42,207 bases of DNA from Planctomycetota bacterium. Its GTDB lineage: Bacteria; Planctomycetota; JAJSAM01; JAJVHW01. Position 1 is the first letter of the stretch. Every line of letters starts with the position of its first letter. The position numbers and the translations under genes were made by a program. Below, in pieces: positions 16,637-25,768 of this stretch. Location: contig JAJFFG010000109.1 in assembly GCA_021776825.1 (NCBI GenBank), positions 1 through 42,207 of the forward strand. The letters run 5' to 3'. Under the pieces are notes generated by a model. That model made no database searches and had not been told where the DNA came from. It saw nothing but the letters and a program-made list of their open reading frames with translations.

Positions 16637-17365
16637 TCAGGCTTGGTTGGCTGCCTGGCGCAGCCGCTCGCCGGCAACCATCGCGAGCGCGGCTTGGACG
16701 TTGTAGGCCGGGATGAAGCCCGCCATCGGGATCCGCAGCCGCACGTCGGCAGCGTCGCGGAGGCCGCGAGGGACCCCCTCACGCTCACCGCCCACGACGA
16801 ACAGCACGCGCCCCGTCAGGTCCGTCTCCCACGGAGCGCACGCGCCGTCGTCCTCGACGACCACCACGCGCCGGTCGGCCGTGCGGGCGGCGTCGAGCGC
16901 GTCCTCCCACGGCTGGAAGAGCACGGGTAGAAACCAGTCGGCCCGCATCGAGGCGCGGAGCGCGCGCCGTCGGCCACCGGACTCGAGTTCCCCCGCCACC
17001 ACGACGCCGGCGGCTCCCGCCACCTCGGCGGTGCGGATCGCGAATCCGACGTTCCCGGGATAGCGAAGTCCCGCGAGGAGCCAGACGGCGCCATCGCCGG
17101 CCATGAGGCCGGGGAGGTCCGCGGCGGGTCGCGGTCCCGCGACAGCCAGCACGTCGAACCTCTCACCCGACGGCGCAAAGCGACGCATGACGCCGTCGCT
17201 CGACAGTCGCACCGGAACCCCGGCCGCCCGCGCGGCCGTCACGGCTTCCGAGGTCTGCGCGTCGGACCCGGATCGCACGAGGACGCGGCGGACGGTCTCG
17301 TCGGACGCCAGCGCGGCGAGCAGCGCGTGCTCCCCCACGAGTCGACGGCGGGTTCTCGTCCCCAT
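16637..17365 (-). CDS. TrmH/SpoU-family RNA 2'-O-methyltransferase
   Basis: A 242-residue SPOUT methyltransferase that would transfer a methyl group from S-adenosylmethionine to a ribose 2'-OH in tRNA or rRNA. Motif 1 is visible in YPGNVGFAIRTAEVAG with the conserved Asn and Arg, motif 2 in VVGGEREGVPRGL, and motif 3 in IPMAGFIPAYNVQAALA. The first 100 residues form a substrate-binding region (GEHALLAALA). I chose the ATG at 17365, which gives the family start; the frame is open about 30 codons further. Which nucleotide it modifies cannot be told. It is divergent from the gene at 17405, only 39 bp away. Confidence 0.86.
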   Translation of the reverse strand: MGTRTRRRLVGEHALLAALASDETVRRVLVRSGSDAQTSEAVTAARAAGVPVRLSSDGVMRRFAPSGERFDVLAVAGPRPAADLPGLMAGDGAVWLLAGLRYPGNVGFAIRTAEVAGAAGVVVAGELESGGRRRALRASMRADWFLPVLFQPWEDALDAARTADRRVVVVEDDGACAPWETDLTGRVLFVVGGEREGVPRGLRDAADVRLRIPMAGFIPAYNVQAALAMVAGERLRQAANQA

Positions 17366-17404
17366 CGCACCAACGTAGTGGTTCGCGCGATACTCTGTGC
17401 GCCG

Positions 17405-18013
17405 ATGTCGGACACGAGCGACCCCGGAGCCCTCGCGACGCCGCTGCGGACGCACGCGGCGCGAAGCCGCCCGCTCGGGTTCGCTCGCAACACGTTCGTC
17501 GCTGCGTTCGCGATCGGGCTGGCGTGGTTCGGACGCCCCAGCACGCTCGAACTCGCCCTCGGGTTCGCGCTAACCGCGCTGGGCGAGCCGCTCCGATGCT
17601 GGGCCGCCGGCTACCTCGTCAAGTCCCGCGAGCTCATCACCGGCGGTCCGTATCGGCACGTGCGCAACCCGCTCTACCTCGGGCGCCTCCTGATCGTGTG
17701 CGGCGTCTGCGTCGCCGCCACGTTCCCGTATCACGCCAACCTGTGGGCGCTCGCCGGCGCGCTCGTCGTGTTCTTCGGCTACTACATGCCCCGCAAGGAA
17801 CGCGTCGAGCCCGAACGGCTGCTCGATCACCACGGCGCGGAGTTCGCTCGATATCGCGAGGCCGTCCCCTCGCTCATCCCGTCGATCCGCGCGTACGACC
17901 GTCCGGTCGGGCGCTGGACGTGGGCCAGCTTCGCCCGGAACGGCGAGCCGTTCATGCTGGCGGCGTTGATCGTCTTCTTCGGATTGCTCGCCGCACGGAG
18001 CGTGCTCGGATGA
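17405..18013 (+). CDS. Isoprenylcysteine carboxyl methyltransferase-like membrane protein
   Basis: A 202-residue polytopic membrane protein of the ICMT/phospholipid methyltransferase fold. The cofactor-binding region reads GGPYRHVRNPLYLG, followed by two helices and then PRKERVEPERLL and FARYREAVPSLIP, as in bacterial ICMT-like proteins. There are about five transmembrane segments, including one at the C-terminus. The substrate in bacteria is generally unknown and could be a lipid. Its TGA overlaps the ATG of the next gene (ATGA), so the two are translationally coupled. Confidence 0.85.
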   Translation: MSDTSDPGALATPLRTHAARSRPLGFARNTFVAAFAIGLAWFGRPSTLELALGFALTALGEPLRCWAAGYLVKSRELITGGPYRHVRNPLYLGRLLIVCGVCVAATFPYHANLWALAGALVVFFGYYMPRKERVEPERLLDHHGAEFARYREAVPSLIPSIRAYDRPVGRWTWASFARNGEPFMLAALIVFFGLLAARSVLG

Positions 18014-18588
18014 GCGGAGTCGGTGAACTCAGCCCGCACGCGGGTCCTCGGCCCCCCCGCAACTGGACGAAAGCGGCGGTCGGGCCTGCAACCGTCGAGG
18101 GGCGCCGCGTCGCACGCAAGTCGGTGGACGAACGCTGGTGGCGCCGCTTCGGTCCCGCGGGCTGGCTCCTCCGTCGCGAGGCCCGGGTGCTGACGGCGCT
18201 GCAGGGGTTGGCCTGTACTCCGCGGGTCGTGTCCAGCGACTCCGGGCGGATCGACGTGGCCTGGGAGGATGGCGAGCACCTGAAGGAACGCGTGCTCGGG
18301 ATCACCGAGGCGGAGGCGAGCGCCGCTCGACGGGCCCTCGATGAGCTCCACGCGGCGGGCTGGGGACACGGCGACATCGGGCCGCGCGACATCATCGTCC
18401 GTCCGGACGGTTGCGTCGTGCTGCTCGACTTCGCCACGGCGCTCGGACCGTCCCACCCACCGCTCGTCGGCCGCTTCGCGGCTCGCTACTGGCAGCGCCG
18501 TGATCGACGTCGGCTGGAGCGTCTTCTCCGACGCTGTCGGCGCCGGTACGGAGTCGCCGTCCCACCGGTCGAGGACAACCCGGCCTGA
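18010..18588 (+). CDS. Small protein-kinase-fold (RIO/Kdo-kinase-like) phosphotransferase
   Basis: A 192-residue protein with the core of the kinase fold. HGDIGPRDIIV at 120-130 resembles the catalytic loop, with D122 as catalytic Asp; D127 stands where most kinases have Asn. LLDFATA at 138-144 is the metal-binding segment with D140. K37 or a nearby Lys and E57 could be the Lys-Glu pair. The closest families by eye are the lipopolysaccharide-core heptose/Kdo kinases and RIO kinases. Together with the coupled membrane methyltransferase this may point to modification of an envelope lipid, but that is inference. Confidence 0.68.
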   Translation: MSGVGELSPHAGPRPPRNWTKAAVGPATVEGRRVARKSVDERWWRRFGPAGWLLRREARVLTALQGLACTPRVVSSDSGRIDVAWEDGEHLKERVLGITEAEASAARRALDELHAAGWGHGDIGPRDIIVRPDGCVVLLDFATALGPSHPPLVGRFAARYWQRRDRRRLERLLRRCRRRYGVAVPPVEDNPA

Positions 18589-18622
18589 GTGGCGGCCGCA
18601 CCCCGACGCATCCCTGCCGTCG

Positions 18623-20479
18623 ATGTCTCGGGTGCAGTGCAATGGAGGCATGCCTCCGAACCCCCTCGAAGCCGCTGTGCAGGGCCACCCGGCCGTCGCA
18701 GCAGACCCGATCGCGCTCCGACTCGTGCCGACGCTCTGCGGACAGACCGGCGTCAGCTCGGCGGGGTATCCGTACCTCTCGACGGCTGCGTACGAGGCCT
18801 TCCGGAATCGAGTCCCGCACGTACTCGGCTCCGCGTTGCGCGTGCAGGCATCGCTCGAGACGACCCTGGCCGCGATCCACGAGGTCGCCACGGAGGCGCA
18901 GCTCGAGCATGTCGCCCGGGCGGAGCGCGTGGTGCGCGCGATGCTCAACACCGCCGCGATCACGGCCCCGCCCGATCTCTGGCTGCTGCGTCACGTCCTC
19001 GGCGCACTGAAGGACCTCGGGTTGCTCGATCGCCTGCTCGCCGGAGAGGCGCTCGACCCCGAGAGCACATCGGTCGTCGACGGCGCTGTCGACGCGCGCG
19101 AGCTCACGACGGACCTCCGCTTCCTGCAGACACGCGGCTTCGTCGTGCCGGACGGCGACACGTTCCGCATCGCGCCATCCGAGCGTGCGCGCGACGTCCT
19201 TGCCCGGATCTCGCCGAATCCGGACTTCGTGCAGCCTGGCGTCTCCGGTGCGTGGCGTCGACTGTTCGAAGGGACAGCCCTCGACCCTCACGAGCGCGCC
19301 GTCCTCTCGCACCTCGGACGACTCGACGACGTCCGCGTCGATCTCGCGCAGAGCGAGTGGACGGCGACTCTGGAAGAGATCGAACTCGGCGCGCGGATGC
19401 TGCCGGTCGTCCTCGGCCTGTACCGCGCAGGCCGCACGCGAGCGCTCGCCGCCGGTGAGTCGATCCAGCCGGGCGACCTCTCGACGATCCACCCGGACCT
19501 CGTCGCCGGAGGCCTCGACCTGCTCCGTGCGGCCGGGGTGCTCGACCTCGCCGACGGTGGGCACTACGTGCCGACGCCGATCGGCCGGCGCGTCTTCGGG
19601 CGCGGTCCCGGACCGTTCGGCATCATCGAGACGTACCACCCCTACATGGCCCGCCTGCGCACGATCCTGCTCGAAGGTCGCGACGCCGTCTGGGTGAACC
19701 GCACGGCGAACATCGAGGCCAGCCAGGACGCCAATCGGCGCACGTTCGAGCAGTGCAACGACGCCCTCGATCGGTTCTGCGCCGACACGGGGTTCACGTA
19801 CGGGGTCTTCGTCGAGCACGCGCTGGGTCGCGGCGAGGCGACGCGGCAGCGGCGTGAGCGATCGGGGGACGAGAGCGTGCGCTACTTCGGCGCCGACCTC
19901 GAGGATGCGGCCATCGACGCCGCCGAGGGCGAGCGTGAAGCCGGACACCTCCCGTCGGGGATGGTGCTCGTGCGCGGAGCCGATATCGGCGAACCGGCCT
20001 CGCTCATCGCGCAGATGCGCGCGGCGGGCGCCGAGACCACCGACGCGGTGATGATGGTCGGCAACGGCTTCCACGAAGTCCGCAACCAGACGGCCTCGAA
20101 GATGGTCCGCGTCTTCCGCGACTACCACGACGCCGGCATCGTACTGATCTTCACGGAGGCCAACGCGCTGTCCGTCGAGGACCTCCTCGCTACGGCGTGG
20201 AACACGTACCACGCGGGATTCATGTACGTGCACGCGAAGTCCGGCCAGGGCCTGCGTCCGTCGCGGACTCCCGGGGGCCTGCACGGCGACGAACTGCCGG
20301 CCAGTTGGCCTGCCTGCGCTGGGTTGGCGGGCTACGTGCGGCTCCCCGCATACTGCACGCGCTCCCGCACTGCGTACCCGACCACCCCCGAGGGTGTCGG
20401 GAACCCGGCGATCAGCGTCAATCACCTGTTCGTTCCGCACGCGCTGGCGGCTCGACTCGGCCTCGCGCGACTCGACTGA
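18623..20479 (+). CDS. Large two-part protein, possibly AprA-like SAM-dependent methyltransferase
   Basis: A 618-residue protein from the ATG at 18623; a second ATG at 18650 gives 609 residues and either could be used, as neither has a well placed ribosome binding site. Residues 100-250 look like winged-helix/alpha segments. The last 250 residues contain SGMVLVRGADIGEP, VMMVGNGFHEVRNQ and VLIFTEANALS, an alternating beta/alpha pattern consistent with a Rossmann methyltransferase that lacks the usual N-terminal E/DxGxGxG motif. The pattern recalls proteins named AprA-related methyltransferases, but I offer this only as a resemblance. It starts 34 bp after the kinase-like gene on the same strand and is probably part of that operon. 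Confidence 0.6.
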   Translation: MSRVQCNGGMPPNPLEAAVQGHPAVAADPIALRLVPTLCGQTGVSSAGYPYLSTAAYEAFRNRVPHVLGSALRVQASLETTLAAIHEVATEAQLEHVARAERVVRAMLNTAAITAPPDLWLLRHVLGALKDLGLLDRLLAGEALDPESTSVVDGAVDARELTTDLRFLQTRGFVVPDGDTFRIAPSERARDVLARISPNPDFVQPGVSGAWRRLFEGTALDPHERAVLSHLGRLDDVRVDLAQSEWTATLEEIELGARMLPVVLGLYRAGRTRALAAGESIQPGDLSTIHPDLVAGGLDLLRAAGVLDLADGGHYVPTPIGRRVFGRGPGPFGIIETYHPYMARLRTILLEGRDAVWVNRTANIEASQDANRRTFEQCNDALDRFCADTGFTYGVFVEHALGRGEATRQRRERSGDESVRYFGADLEDAAIDAAEGEREAGHLPSGMVLVRGADIGEPASLIAQMRAAGAETTDAVMMVGNGFHEVRNQTASKMVRVFRDYHDAGIVLIFTEANALSVEDLLATAWNTYHAGFMYVHAKSGQGLRPSRTPGGLHGDELPASWPACAGLAGYVRLPAYCTRSRTAYPTTPEGVGNPAISVNHLFVPHALAARLGLARLD

Positions 20480-20541
20480 ATCGCCGAACCACCCCCATCC
20501 CCGGCGGTTGCAATCGGTCCTGTCCCCGACGGGAGACCGAC

Positions 20542-21165
20542 ATGCCCTACGACGTCGATGCCGAGACGACCGATGACGCGCTGCGCCAGTGGCTGGGTGG
20601 CCTTCGACGCCACTTCCTGCTCGGGCTCGCTGCGCTCGTTCCGCTGCTGCTCGTCTGGTTCGTCGTCGAGCGCGTGGTTCTGACGCTCCCCACGCTCGCC
20701 GGGCTCGACACCAGCTCGCTCGGCACGCAACCGTGGCTCGCCGGAACCGGGATCGCCTTCGCGACGCTCGGACTCGTGTTCGTCCTCGGCTGGCTGGCGC
20801 AGACCGTCATCGGTCGCCGACTGGCCGGGCTTCCGGTGCTGCGCTTCGTCTACGGCGCGCAGCGCGAGCTGCTCGAGACGCTGCAGGACGCGTCGGACCG
20901 AGGCAAGGTCGTGCTCGTCCAGTACCAGTCGCGCGACCTGAAGTCCGTTGCGATCGAGATGCGCCGGTTCCGCGACGAGGCGTCCGGCGAGGAGCTCGCG
21001 GCCGTCTACCTGCTCGGCTCGCCGAACCCGCTCGGTGGACACCTGAAGATCGTGACCGTCGATCGCGTGACCCGCACACGCTGGACACCCCAGGAGGCGC
21101 TGCGCTTCGTGGTGAGCGGCGGCGCCGTCGCGCCCGCGAAGGTGAGCTACCGCGAGTCGGTGTAG
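20542..21165 (+). CDS. DUF502 membrane protein
   Basis: A 207-residue protein with two transmembrane helices (about 28-50 and 70-92) followed by the soluble DUF502 part, with LPVLRFVYGAQRELLETLQ and the VAIEMRRF and VYLLGSPNPLGGHL segments. The family is widespread in bacteria and is related to the plant LCV/COV1 proteins; its molecular function is unknown. The ATG at 20542 is preceded by GGGAGA. It ends 12 bp before the convergent gene at 21178. Confidence 0.85.
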   Translation: MPYDVDAETTDDALRQWLGGLRRHFLLGLAALVPLLLVWFVVERVVLTLPTLAGLDTSSLGTQPWLAGTGIAFATLGLVFVLGWLAQTVIGRRLAGLPVLRFVYGAQRELLETLQDASDRGKVVLVQYQSRDLKSVAIEMRRFRDEASGEELAAVYLLGSPNPLGGHLKIVTVDRVTRTRWTPQEALRFVVSGGAVAPAKVSYRESV

Positions 21166-21177
21166 GCGACCTGCGCA

Positions 21178-21852
21178 TCAGTCGTCGGTCGGGTCACTAG
21201 CGTTGGGAGTCGATCCACGAGGCTCGCGCATCCAGTCGCGCCGTCCGGACCACCCGTCGAACGCGCGCCATCTCTCGAGCTCCCGGCGGGCGCGCGAGCC
21301 CTCCTCGACCGCGACGACCTCGGCATCGACGAGCCGCCTCCACTCCTCGCGAAGCGCAGCGCCGAGTGTCTCAGCTGGCACGTACTCGATCGCTCCGCTG
21401 CGCCCGACGATGCCGACAACGTCCGGGTAGGCCGTCTCCGGCGCGGCGGGGTCCGGTTCGGGAACGCTCCCGTCGGCGAGCTCGTAGCGCGTGAAGCGCA
21501 CGGTCGTGAACAGGATCGGTCCACGCATCCGCGTCATCTCGAGACCGTCGCGCGCAGAGTCGGCGGTTGGGACCTCGCCGAGGGGGAAGATCGAGCTCAC
21601 GATCGTGCTCGAGTCACCGGGTCCGCTCAGGGGCGGATAGCGCACGATGGCATGGCGCGTCACGCGGCGCCCACCGGACGGTGGTGATTCGCGCTGCTTC
21701 TGGACGTCGCCGATTGCGCGCGTCGGTCTGGCCTCCACTGCCGGAGACGCAATCGGTCCTGGGTCGACCGGCTTCGTGACGAGCGTCGCAGCGATAACGA
21801 CCAGCGCGACCACGCCGACGAGTCCTGCAACGAGATGGGCTCTCTTCCACAT
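21178..21852 (-). CDS. Single-pass membrane protein, unknown function
   Basis: A 224-residue protein with an N-terminal transmembrane helix (about 6-25, flanked by MWKR) and a soluble domain containing FTTVRFTRYELADGS and an Arg/Glu-rich C-terminal helix (EEWRRLVDAEVVAVEEG). I recognise no family. Its plan of an N-terminal anchor, a middle part and a C-terminal EWRR or EGWRREID helix resembles the next gene on the same strand, which suggests they are distant paralogues. Confidence 0.62.
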   Translation of the reverse strand: MWKRAHLVAGLVGVVALVVIAATLVTKPVDPGPIASPAVEARPTRAIGDVQKQRESPPSGGRRVTRHAIVRYPPLSGPGDSSTIVSSIFPLGEVPTADSARDGLEMTRMRGPILFTTVRFTRYELADGSVPEPDPAAPETAYPDVVGIVGRSGAIEYVPAETLGAALREEWRRLVDAEVVAVEEGSRARRELERWRAFDGWSGRRDWMREPRGSTPNASDPTDD

Positions 21853-21969
21853 GCGCGCCTTCCCGCCCCATCCCGCGCTCCGATGTTCACCGGAAGTGCC
21901 AATCCGAGGTGGGGGTTTCCGAAGATCCGGCTTGAGACCGCCCGGTGACCTGACGGGGCGGCAGCGCGC

Positions 21970-22653
21970 CTAACGGGAGTTGGCCGCCTCCCGAAGAGCC
22001 TGCCACTGGACATCGATCTCACGCCTCCATCCCTCGAGCCGCTCGCGCTGAGCAGCGTCTTCGCCACACGCGGCGATCCGCTCCTCCATTCCTGCATGCC
22101 ACTCTGCCCGCAGGCCCGCGGCAACGCTGTCGAGCCGGACGAACCACACGTTCGACGCTACGCGATGCGCGCTCGGCGAGTCAGACGCCGGTAGCACGCG
22201 GACGTACAGCGGGTCGAGCTCCCGTCGGACGCCCGCGCGACGGATCCACGATCCGACCGTGGTCTCCTTGGGGACGGCCAACCGCGCGGAGACGACGAGC
22301 CGCGGCGGCTCGGTCTCCGTCATCTCGGTCCAACCATTCAGCAGCGTCCCACTCGGCGGAAGAGCTCCCGGCGGGTACGACGCGAGCAGGACGTCGGACC
22401 GGTCGAACGGGCGCGCGAGTGGGTACTGCAGCCTCGCGAAGAGCGAGGCGAACTCGCCGGCGGGGCGCCGATCGCTATCGGGGTCGCCACCGGCCATCAC
22501 CCCAGACCCGGTGAGTTCCGCGTCCACGCGAGACGGCTGGAGGTGCAACCTCTCGAAGGGCTCGGGCCGAACGCCTACGACCGCGAGAGCGAGCAGCGCG
22601 GTCACCGCAACGACCGCCGCACCGATCAGGATCGGCTTCCATCTGCGCTGCAC
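21970..22653 (-). CDS. Single-pass membrane protein, unknown function, probable partner of kinase
   Basis: A 227-residue protein from the GTG at 22653, preceded by GGAGGG. Residues 1-25 (RRWKP then a hydrophobic stretch) form a membrane anchor, so the rest would be periplasmic. The soluble part has VVSARLAVPKETTVGSW and a C-terminal helix with RLEGWRREIDVQW. No known domain is visible. It begins 44 bp after the kinase gene stop on the same strand and is likely in its operon. Confidence 0.62.
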   Translation of the reverse strand: MQRRWKPILIGAAVVAVTALLALAVVGVRPEPFERLHLQPSRVDAELTGSGVMAGGDPDSDRRPAGEFASLFARLQYPLARPFDRSDVLLASYPPGALPPSGTLLNGWTEMTETEPPRLVVSARLAVPKETTVGSWIRRAGVRRELDPLYVRVLPASDSPSAHRVASNVWFVRLDSVAAGLRAEWHAGMEERIAACGEDAAQRERLEGWRREIDVQWQALREAANSR

Positions 22654-22697
22654 TCCGGTCCCTCCGAGTCGGGACCATCCTCGCCTCCGCGAGCAGG

Positions 22698-25097
22698 TCA
22701 GTCGACCTCCGCGCAGAGTCGGAAGCCGATGCCGAGGTTGCGGGCGGCCGGTTCGACGAGCCACCGAGAGACCGTGGTGCACTCGTCCTCGTGGGAGTAC
22801 CAGGCGCCGCCGCGACACGGAGAGGTTCGCGCCGACGTCCCGTCGCCCGGCTGGCACCAGTCACGGACTCCGCCCGCCATGTCGCGGACTCCGTAGGGAC
22901 TGGCGTCGGCCTCGTACGCCATCACCGCATGGATGCGCGGGTCACCCGGGGCGCACTGCGCCATCGCGCAGAAACTGGCGTCGAAGCGCTCTCCCCATGG
23001 GTACAGGCGTCCATCCGCACCGCGCGCCGCCTTCTCCCACTCGAGTTCGGTCGGCAGGCGGAGCGTCGCGCCCAGGCGGCGCCCCAACCACTCGGCGTAC
23101 GCTTCGGCGTCGTGCCGCGTGATCGCCACGACCGGGATCGCGGGGAGATCCGCGAGCGAGCGCCCGGACGTGCTGCCCGGACCTCGCAGGATGTGGCGGC
23201 CGTTCTCGAGGAGGAGCATCGCTCCCTGGTCATCCGTGCGGGGCGTGTGCGACCGCGCGGCGTCGGGGTCCGTGCGAACGAGGTCATCCAGCCACTCGGC
23301 GTACTCCCGCAGCAGGACCGGCCGTTCCATGATCTGGAAGCTCGGCAGCGCCGCCGTCTCGAGCTTCGGACGCCGACCACGCAGGAACGGTCCGCCCGGG
23401 ATCCACTTGAACCCCGGCAGGATCGCCGCCGTCTCTGCCAGACGAACGTCGAGCGTGTGCAGTCGCCCCCGTCGCACGAAAAGAGGGAGGCGTGCCGTCG
23501 TCAGCCCTTCCCGTCGCACGGTCAGCATGTAGCTGCCGGTGGGTAGCGACTCGATGGCTCCGTCGTCGGGACGTACCGTGCGCGGCGCGGTCTCGACCAG
23601 CTTCCGGGCGTGCTCGCTCCACCGCGAGAGCGTGACGTGGGCGTCTTCCGGCTCGACGCTGACCTCGAGCGTTCCCGCATTGCGCAGCGTCTGATCGAGC
23701 TCCCCGTCGTTGTAGCGACCGACCTTGCGGCGCAGCCACGCGATATCCACCGGGTCGCCCTTGCTCTCGGCCTTCTTCAGCATCACGAGGTAGAGCTTCG
23801 CCATCATCGATCGCGCGTCCGGGTTGTCGATGTCGTGCGCCAGACAACGCGAAACGAGCTCGACGGCTCGCGCGTGCGTCTCCGCCTCCTCGACGCGAAG
23901 TCGCTCGGCGCGGCTCTCTGCCTCCCAGAGCGGTGTCTTCTCGGTCAGCGTCTTCCAGGGCGGGATCTCATCGCGCAGCCGCGTGGCCTCGGCCTCCAAC
24001 TCGCGCGCCTCGCGCGACAGCTGGCCGACGCGACCGAACAGAACGCCCGCCACCTCTAGCAACGAGCGCGACTCCTCGGCCCGCAGCGCGCGCTCGCGGG
24101 TGCCGTCGATGTAGGCCTGGAGATCCTCGGCGAACTCACGCGCTGAGCCGTGGCGATCGTCCTCGCGGTGCGAGAGACCCCGCATGGCTACGTCGACAAG
24201 GACGCGTGGCATGTCCCGCTCCGGCGCGCGCTCGAGCGGCGATCGGATCGCCCCGGTGCGCGCGGCGGCCACGACCGAACGGAGGTCCGTCCCCTCGTAC
24301 GGCGGACGGAGGCAGAGCATCTCATAGAGCATCGCGCCGAGCGCGAAGACGTCGGTACGCGCGTCGGCGAGGTGACCTTCGCCGCGCGCGAGTTCCGGTG
24401 CCATGTAAAGCGGTGTCCCCTTGACCGATCCGACGCGCGTCTTCGAGAGGCTCTCCTCGGGCATCGTCGGCGGCGCATCGGGGTCTTCGCCGATCCGCTT
24501 GGCCAGCCCCCAGTCGAGGACCATCACCTCGCGGAACTCTCCCAGGGCGATGTTCTCCGGCTTGAGATCACGGTGGACCAAGCCACGCGTGTGGGCGTAC
24601 TCCACGGTGCTCGCGATCGACTGCAAGGCCTGGACGAGTCGCAAGAGCGACCACTCGTTCCCGATGGCGCGGTCGCCCGCCTGAAGCCCGTGCAGGACGT
24701 CGCGCAGCGTGCGTCCCTGCACGAGCCGCATCGTGAAGAAGATGTCCCCGGTGGATGTCGTACCCATCTCGTGCACCGACGGGATGCCGGGGTGCTGGAG
24801 CGAACTCGTCCGACGCGCTTCCGCCAGGAAGCGCTCGATGCGCACCGGGCTCTTGGCGGCCTCGGGATGGAGGACCTTCATCGCAACGCGCCGGCGCAAC
24901 TCGGTGTCCGTAACCAGGAACACGCGCCCCTCACCGCCCTCGGCGATGAGCATGTCGATCCGATATCGGTCGTAGGTGTCGCCGACGCGCGTGGCAAACA
25001 GGGTGTTCTCTACCGCGGTGCGCGGTGCCTTCGGAGCAGTGGCGACAGCGTGGGCCCAGGCCGGTTCCGCGTCACGAGCGTCGACGATGGAGCTCAT
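22698..25097 (-). CDS. Ser/Thr protein kinase with PEGA-like and FGE-sulfatase-like domains
   Basis: A 799-residue Hanks-type kinase. The catalytic domain has the Gly-rich loop AEGGEGRVF at 52-60, K74 in VAMKV, HRDLKPEN at 175-182 with catalytic D177, DWG at 195-197 in place of DFG, and APE at 233-235. A Glu/Arg-rich linker (about 335-470) may form a coiled coil. A PEGA-like beta domain follows (about 480-565), then from about 575 to the end a formylglycine-generating-enzyme-type domain (IPGGPFLRG, LPTELEWEKAARG, YPWGERFD, DMAGGVRDW, RGGAWYSHEDECTT, GFRLCAE). These C-terminal domains usually bind ligands rather than make formylglycine when fused to kinases. No membrane helix is visible. The start overlaps the stop of the upstream gene (ATGA). 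Confidence 0.9.
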   Translation of the reverse strand: MSSIVDARDAEPAWAHAVATAPKAPRTAVENTLFATRVGDTYDRYRIDMLIAEGGEGRVFLVTDTELRRRVAMKVLHPEAAKSPVRIERFLAEARRTSSLQHPGIPSVHEMGTTSTGDIFFTMRLVQGRTLRDVLHGLQAGDRAIGNEWSLLRLVQALQSIASTVEYAHTRGLVHRDLKPENIALGEFREVMVLDWGLAKRIGEDPDAPPTMPEESLSKTRVGSVKGTPLYMAPELARGEGHLADARTDVFALGAMLYEMLCLRPPYEGTDLRSVVAAARTGAIRSPLERAPERDMPRVLVDVAMRGLSHREDDRHGSAREFAEDLQAYIDGTRERALRAEESRSLLEVAGVLFGRVGQLSREARELEAEATRLRDEIPPWKTLTEKTPLWEAESRAERLRVEEAETHARAVELVSRCLAHDIDNPDARSMMAKLYLVMLKKAESKGDPVDIAWLRRKVGRYNDGELDQTLRNAGTLEVSVEPEDAHVTLSRWSEHARKLVETAPRTVRPDDGAIESLPTGSYMLTVRREGLTTARLPLFVRRGRLHTLDVRLAETAAILPGFKWIPGGPFLRGRRPKLETAALPSFQIMERPVLLREYAEWLDDLVRTDPDAARSHTPRTDDQGAMLLLENGRHILRGPGSTSGRSLADLPAIPVVAITRHDAEAYAEWLGRRLGATLRLPTELEWEKAARGADGRLYPWGERFDASFCAMAQCAPGDPRIHAVMAYEADASPYGVRDMAGGVRDWCQPGDGTSARTSPCRGGAWYSHEDECTTVSRWLVEPAARNLGIGFRLCAEVD

Positions 25098-25693
25098 CGC
25101 ATCCTCCCATCGCCGTCGAGGTCAGCCAGTCGGCAGTCCCACGTGCGATTGCCCTGGGTCGCGCGCACCGCACTAGCGGCGGCGAGCGTCGCGGCCTGAT
25201 CGGCGGCGAGCGCCCCACCGCGCGCGAAACGGCGCACCCCCGTCAGCACGCCCGCGACCACGTCGTCCATGTCGGCGTTCGCGTTCTGCGCTGTCTCCAC
25301 CGCGTTGAACGAGACCGTGCTCACAGCACCGGCCAAGTCCATCCCCGCCCGGTGTGCCAGCCGAATAGCGGCCTCGACCGCATTGGCCGCGGCGTTGTGA
25401 GTCGACTCGCCGTTCGCGAGACGTTGTGTCAGCAGCGCGGCCACGCGGGTCGCGAGCTGGGTCTCAGGATCGGCGCGACGCGGCGACGCCTCGGCCCGGG
25501 CGGCAGCCGCGCGGCGACGGGCGTCGAACCGCACCTCGCGCACCGCAGCCACGAGGGCACCGGCGACGTACTCGGTCCGAGTCTGGACGAGTTCGTTCGT
25601 CTTGAAGCAGGTATCGAACAGCACAGTTCGCTCCCGCGAGCGGGCGTCTGGTCGGGGCAGCAGGTCGACCGTGTGCGCGCAGCTCACATCCAT
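25094..25693 (-). CDS. Ala-rich protein of unknown function, coupled to kinase gene
   Basis: A 199-residue protein from the ATG at 25693 (an earlier ATG at 25741 has a poor context). It is strongly Ala/Arg-rich and helical. It contains FDTCFKTNELVQTRTEYVAGAL near the start (quoted only as FDTCFKTNELVQTR) and an Asn/Ala-rich middle (NAAANAVEAA, ETAQNANADMDDVV). No signal or membrane helix. Its stop overlaps the kinase start by four bases, so it is translated with the kinase and may be a substrate or regulator. Confidence 0.6.
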   Translation of the reverse strand: MDVSCAHTVDLLPRPDARSRERTVLFDTCFKTNELVQTRTEYVAGALVAAVREVRFDARRRAAAARAEASPRRADPETQLATRVAALLTQRLANGESTHNAAANAVEAAIRLAHRAGMDLAGAVSTVSFNAVETAQNANADMDDVVAGVLTGVRRFARGGALAADQAATLAAASAVRATQGNRTWDCRLADLDGDGRMR

Positions 25694-25768
25694 TGAACCC
25701 CACCGGTGTGAAGACGGCCTGAGAGCGGGGTGAATTCTCATTCATGCCGAGCCGTCGGGCTCGAACTC

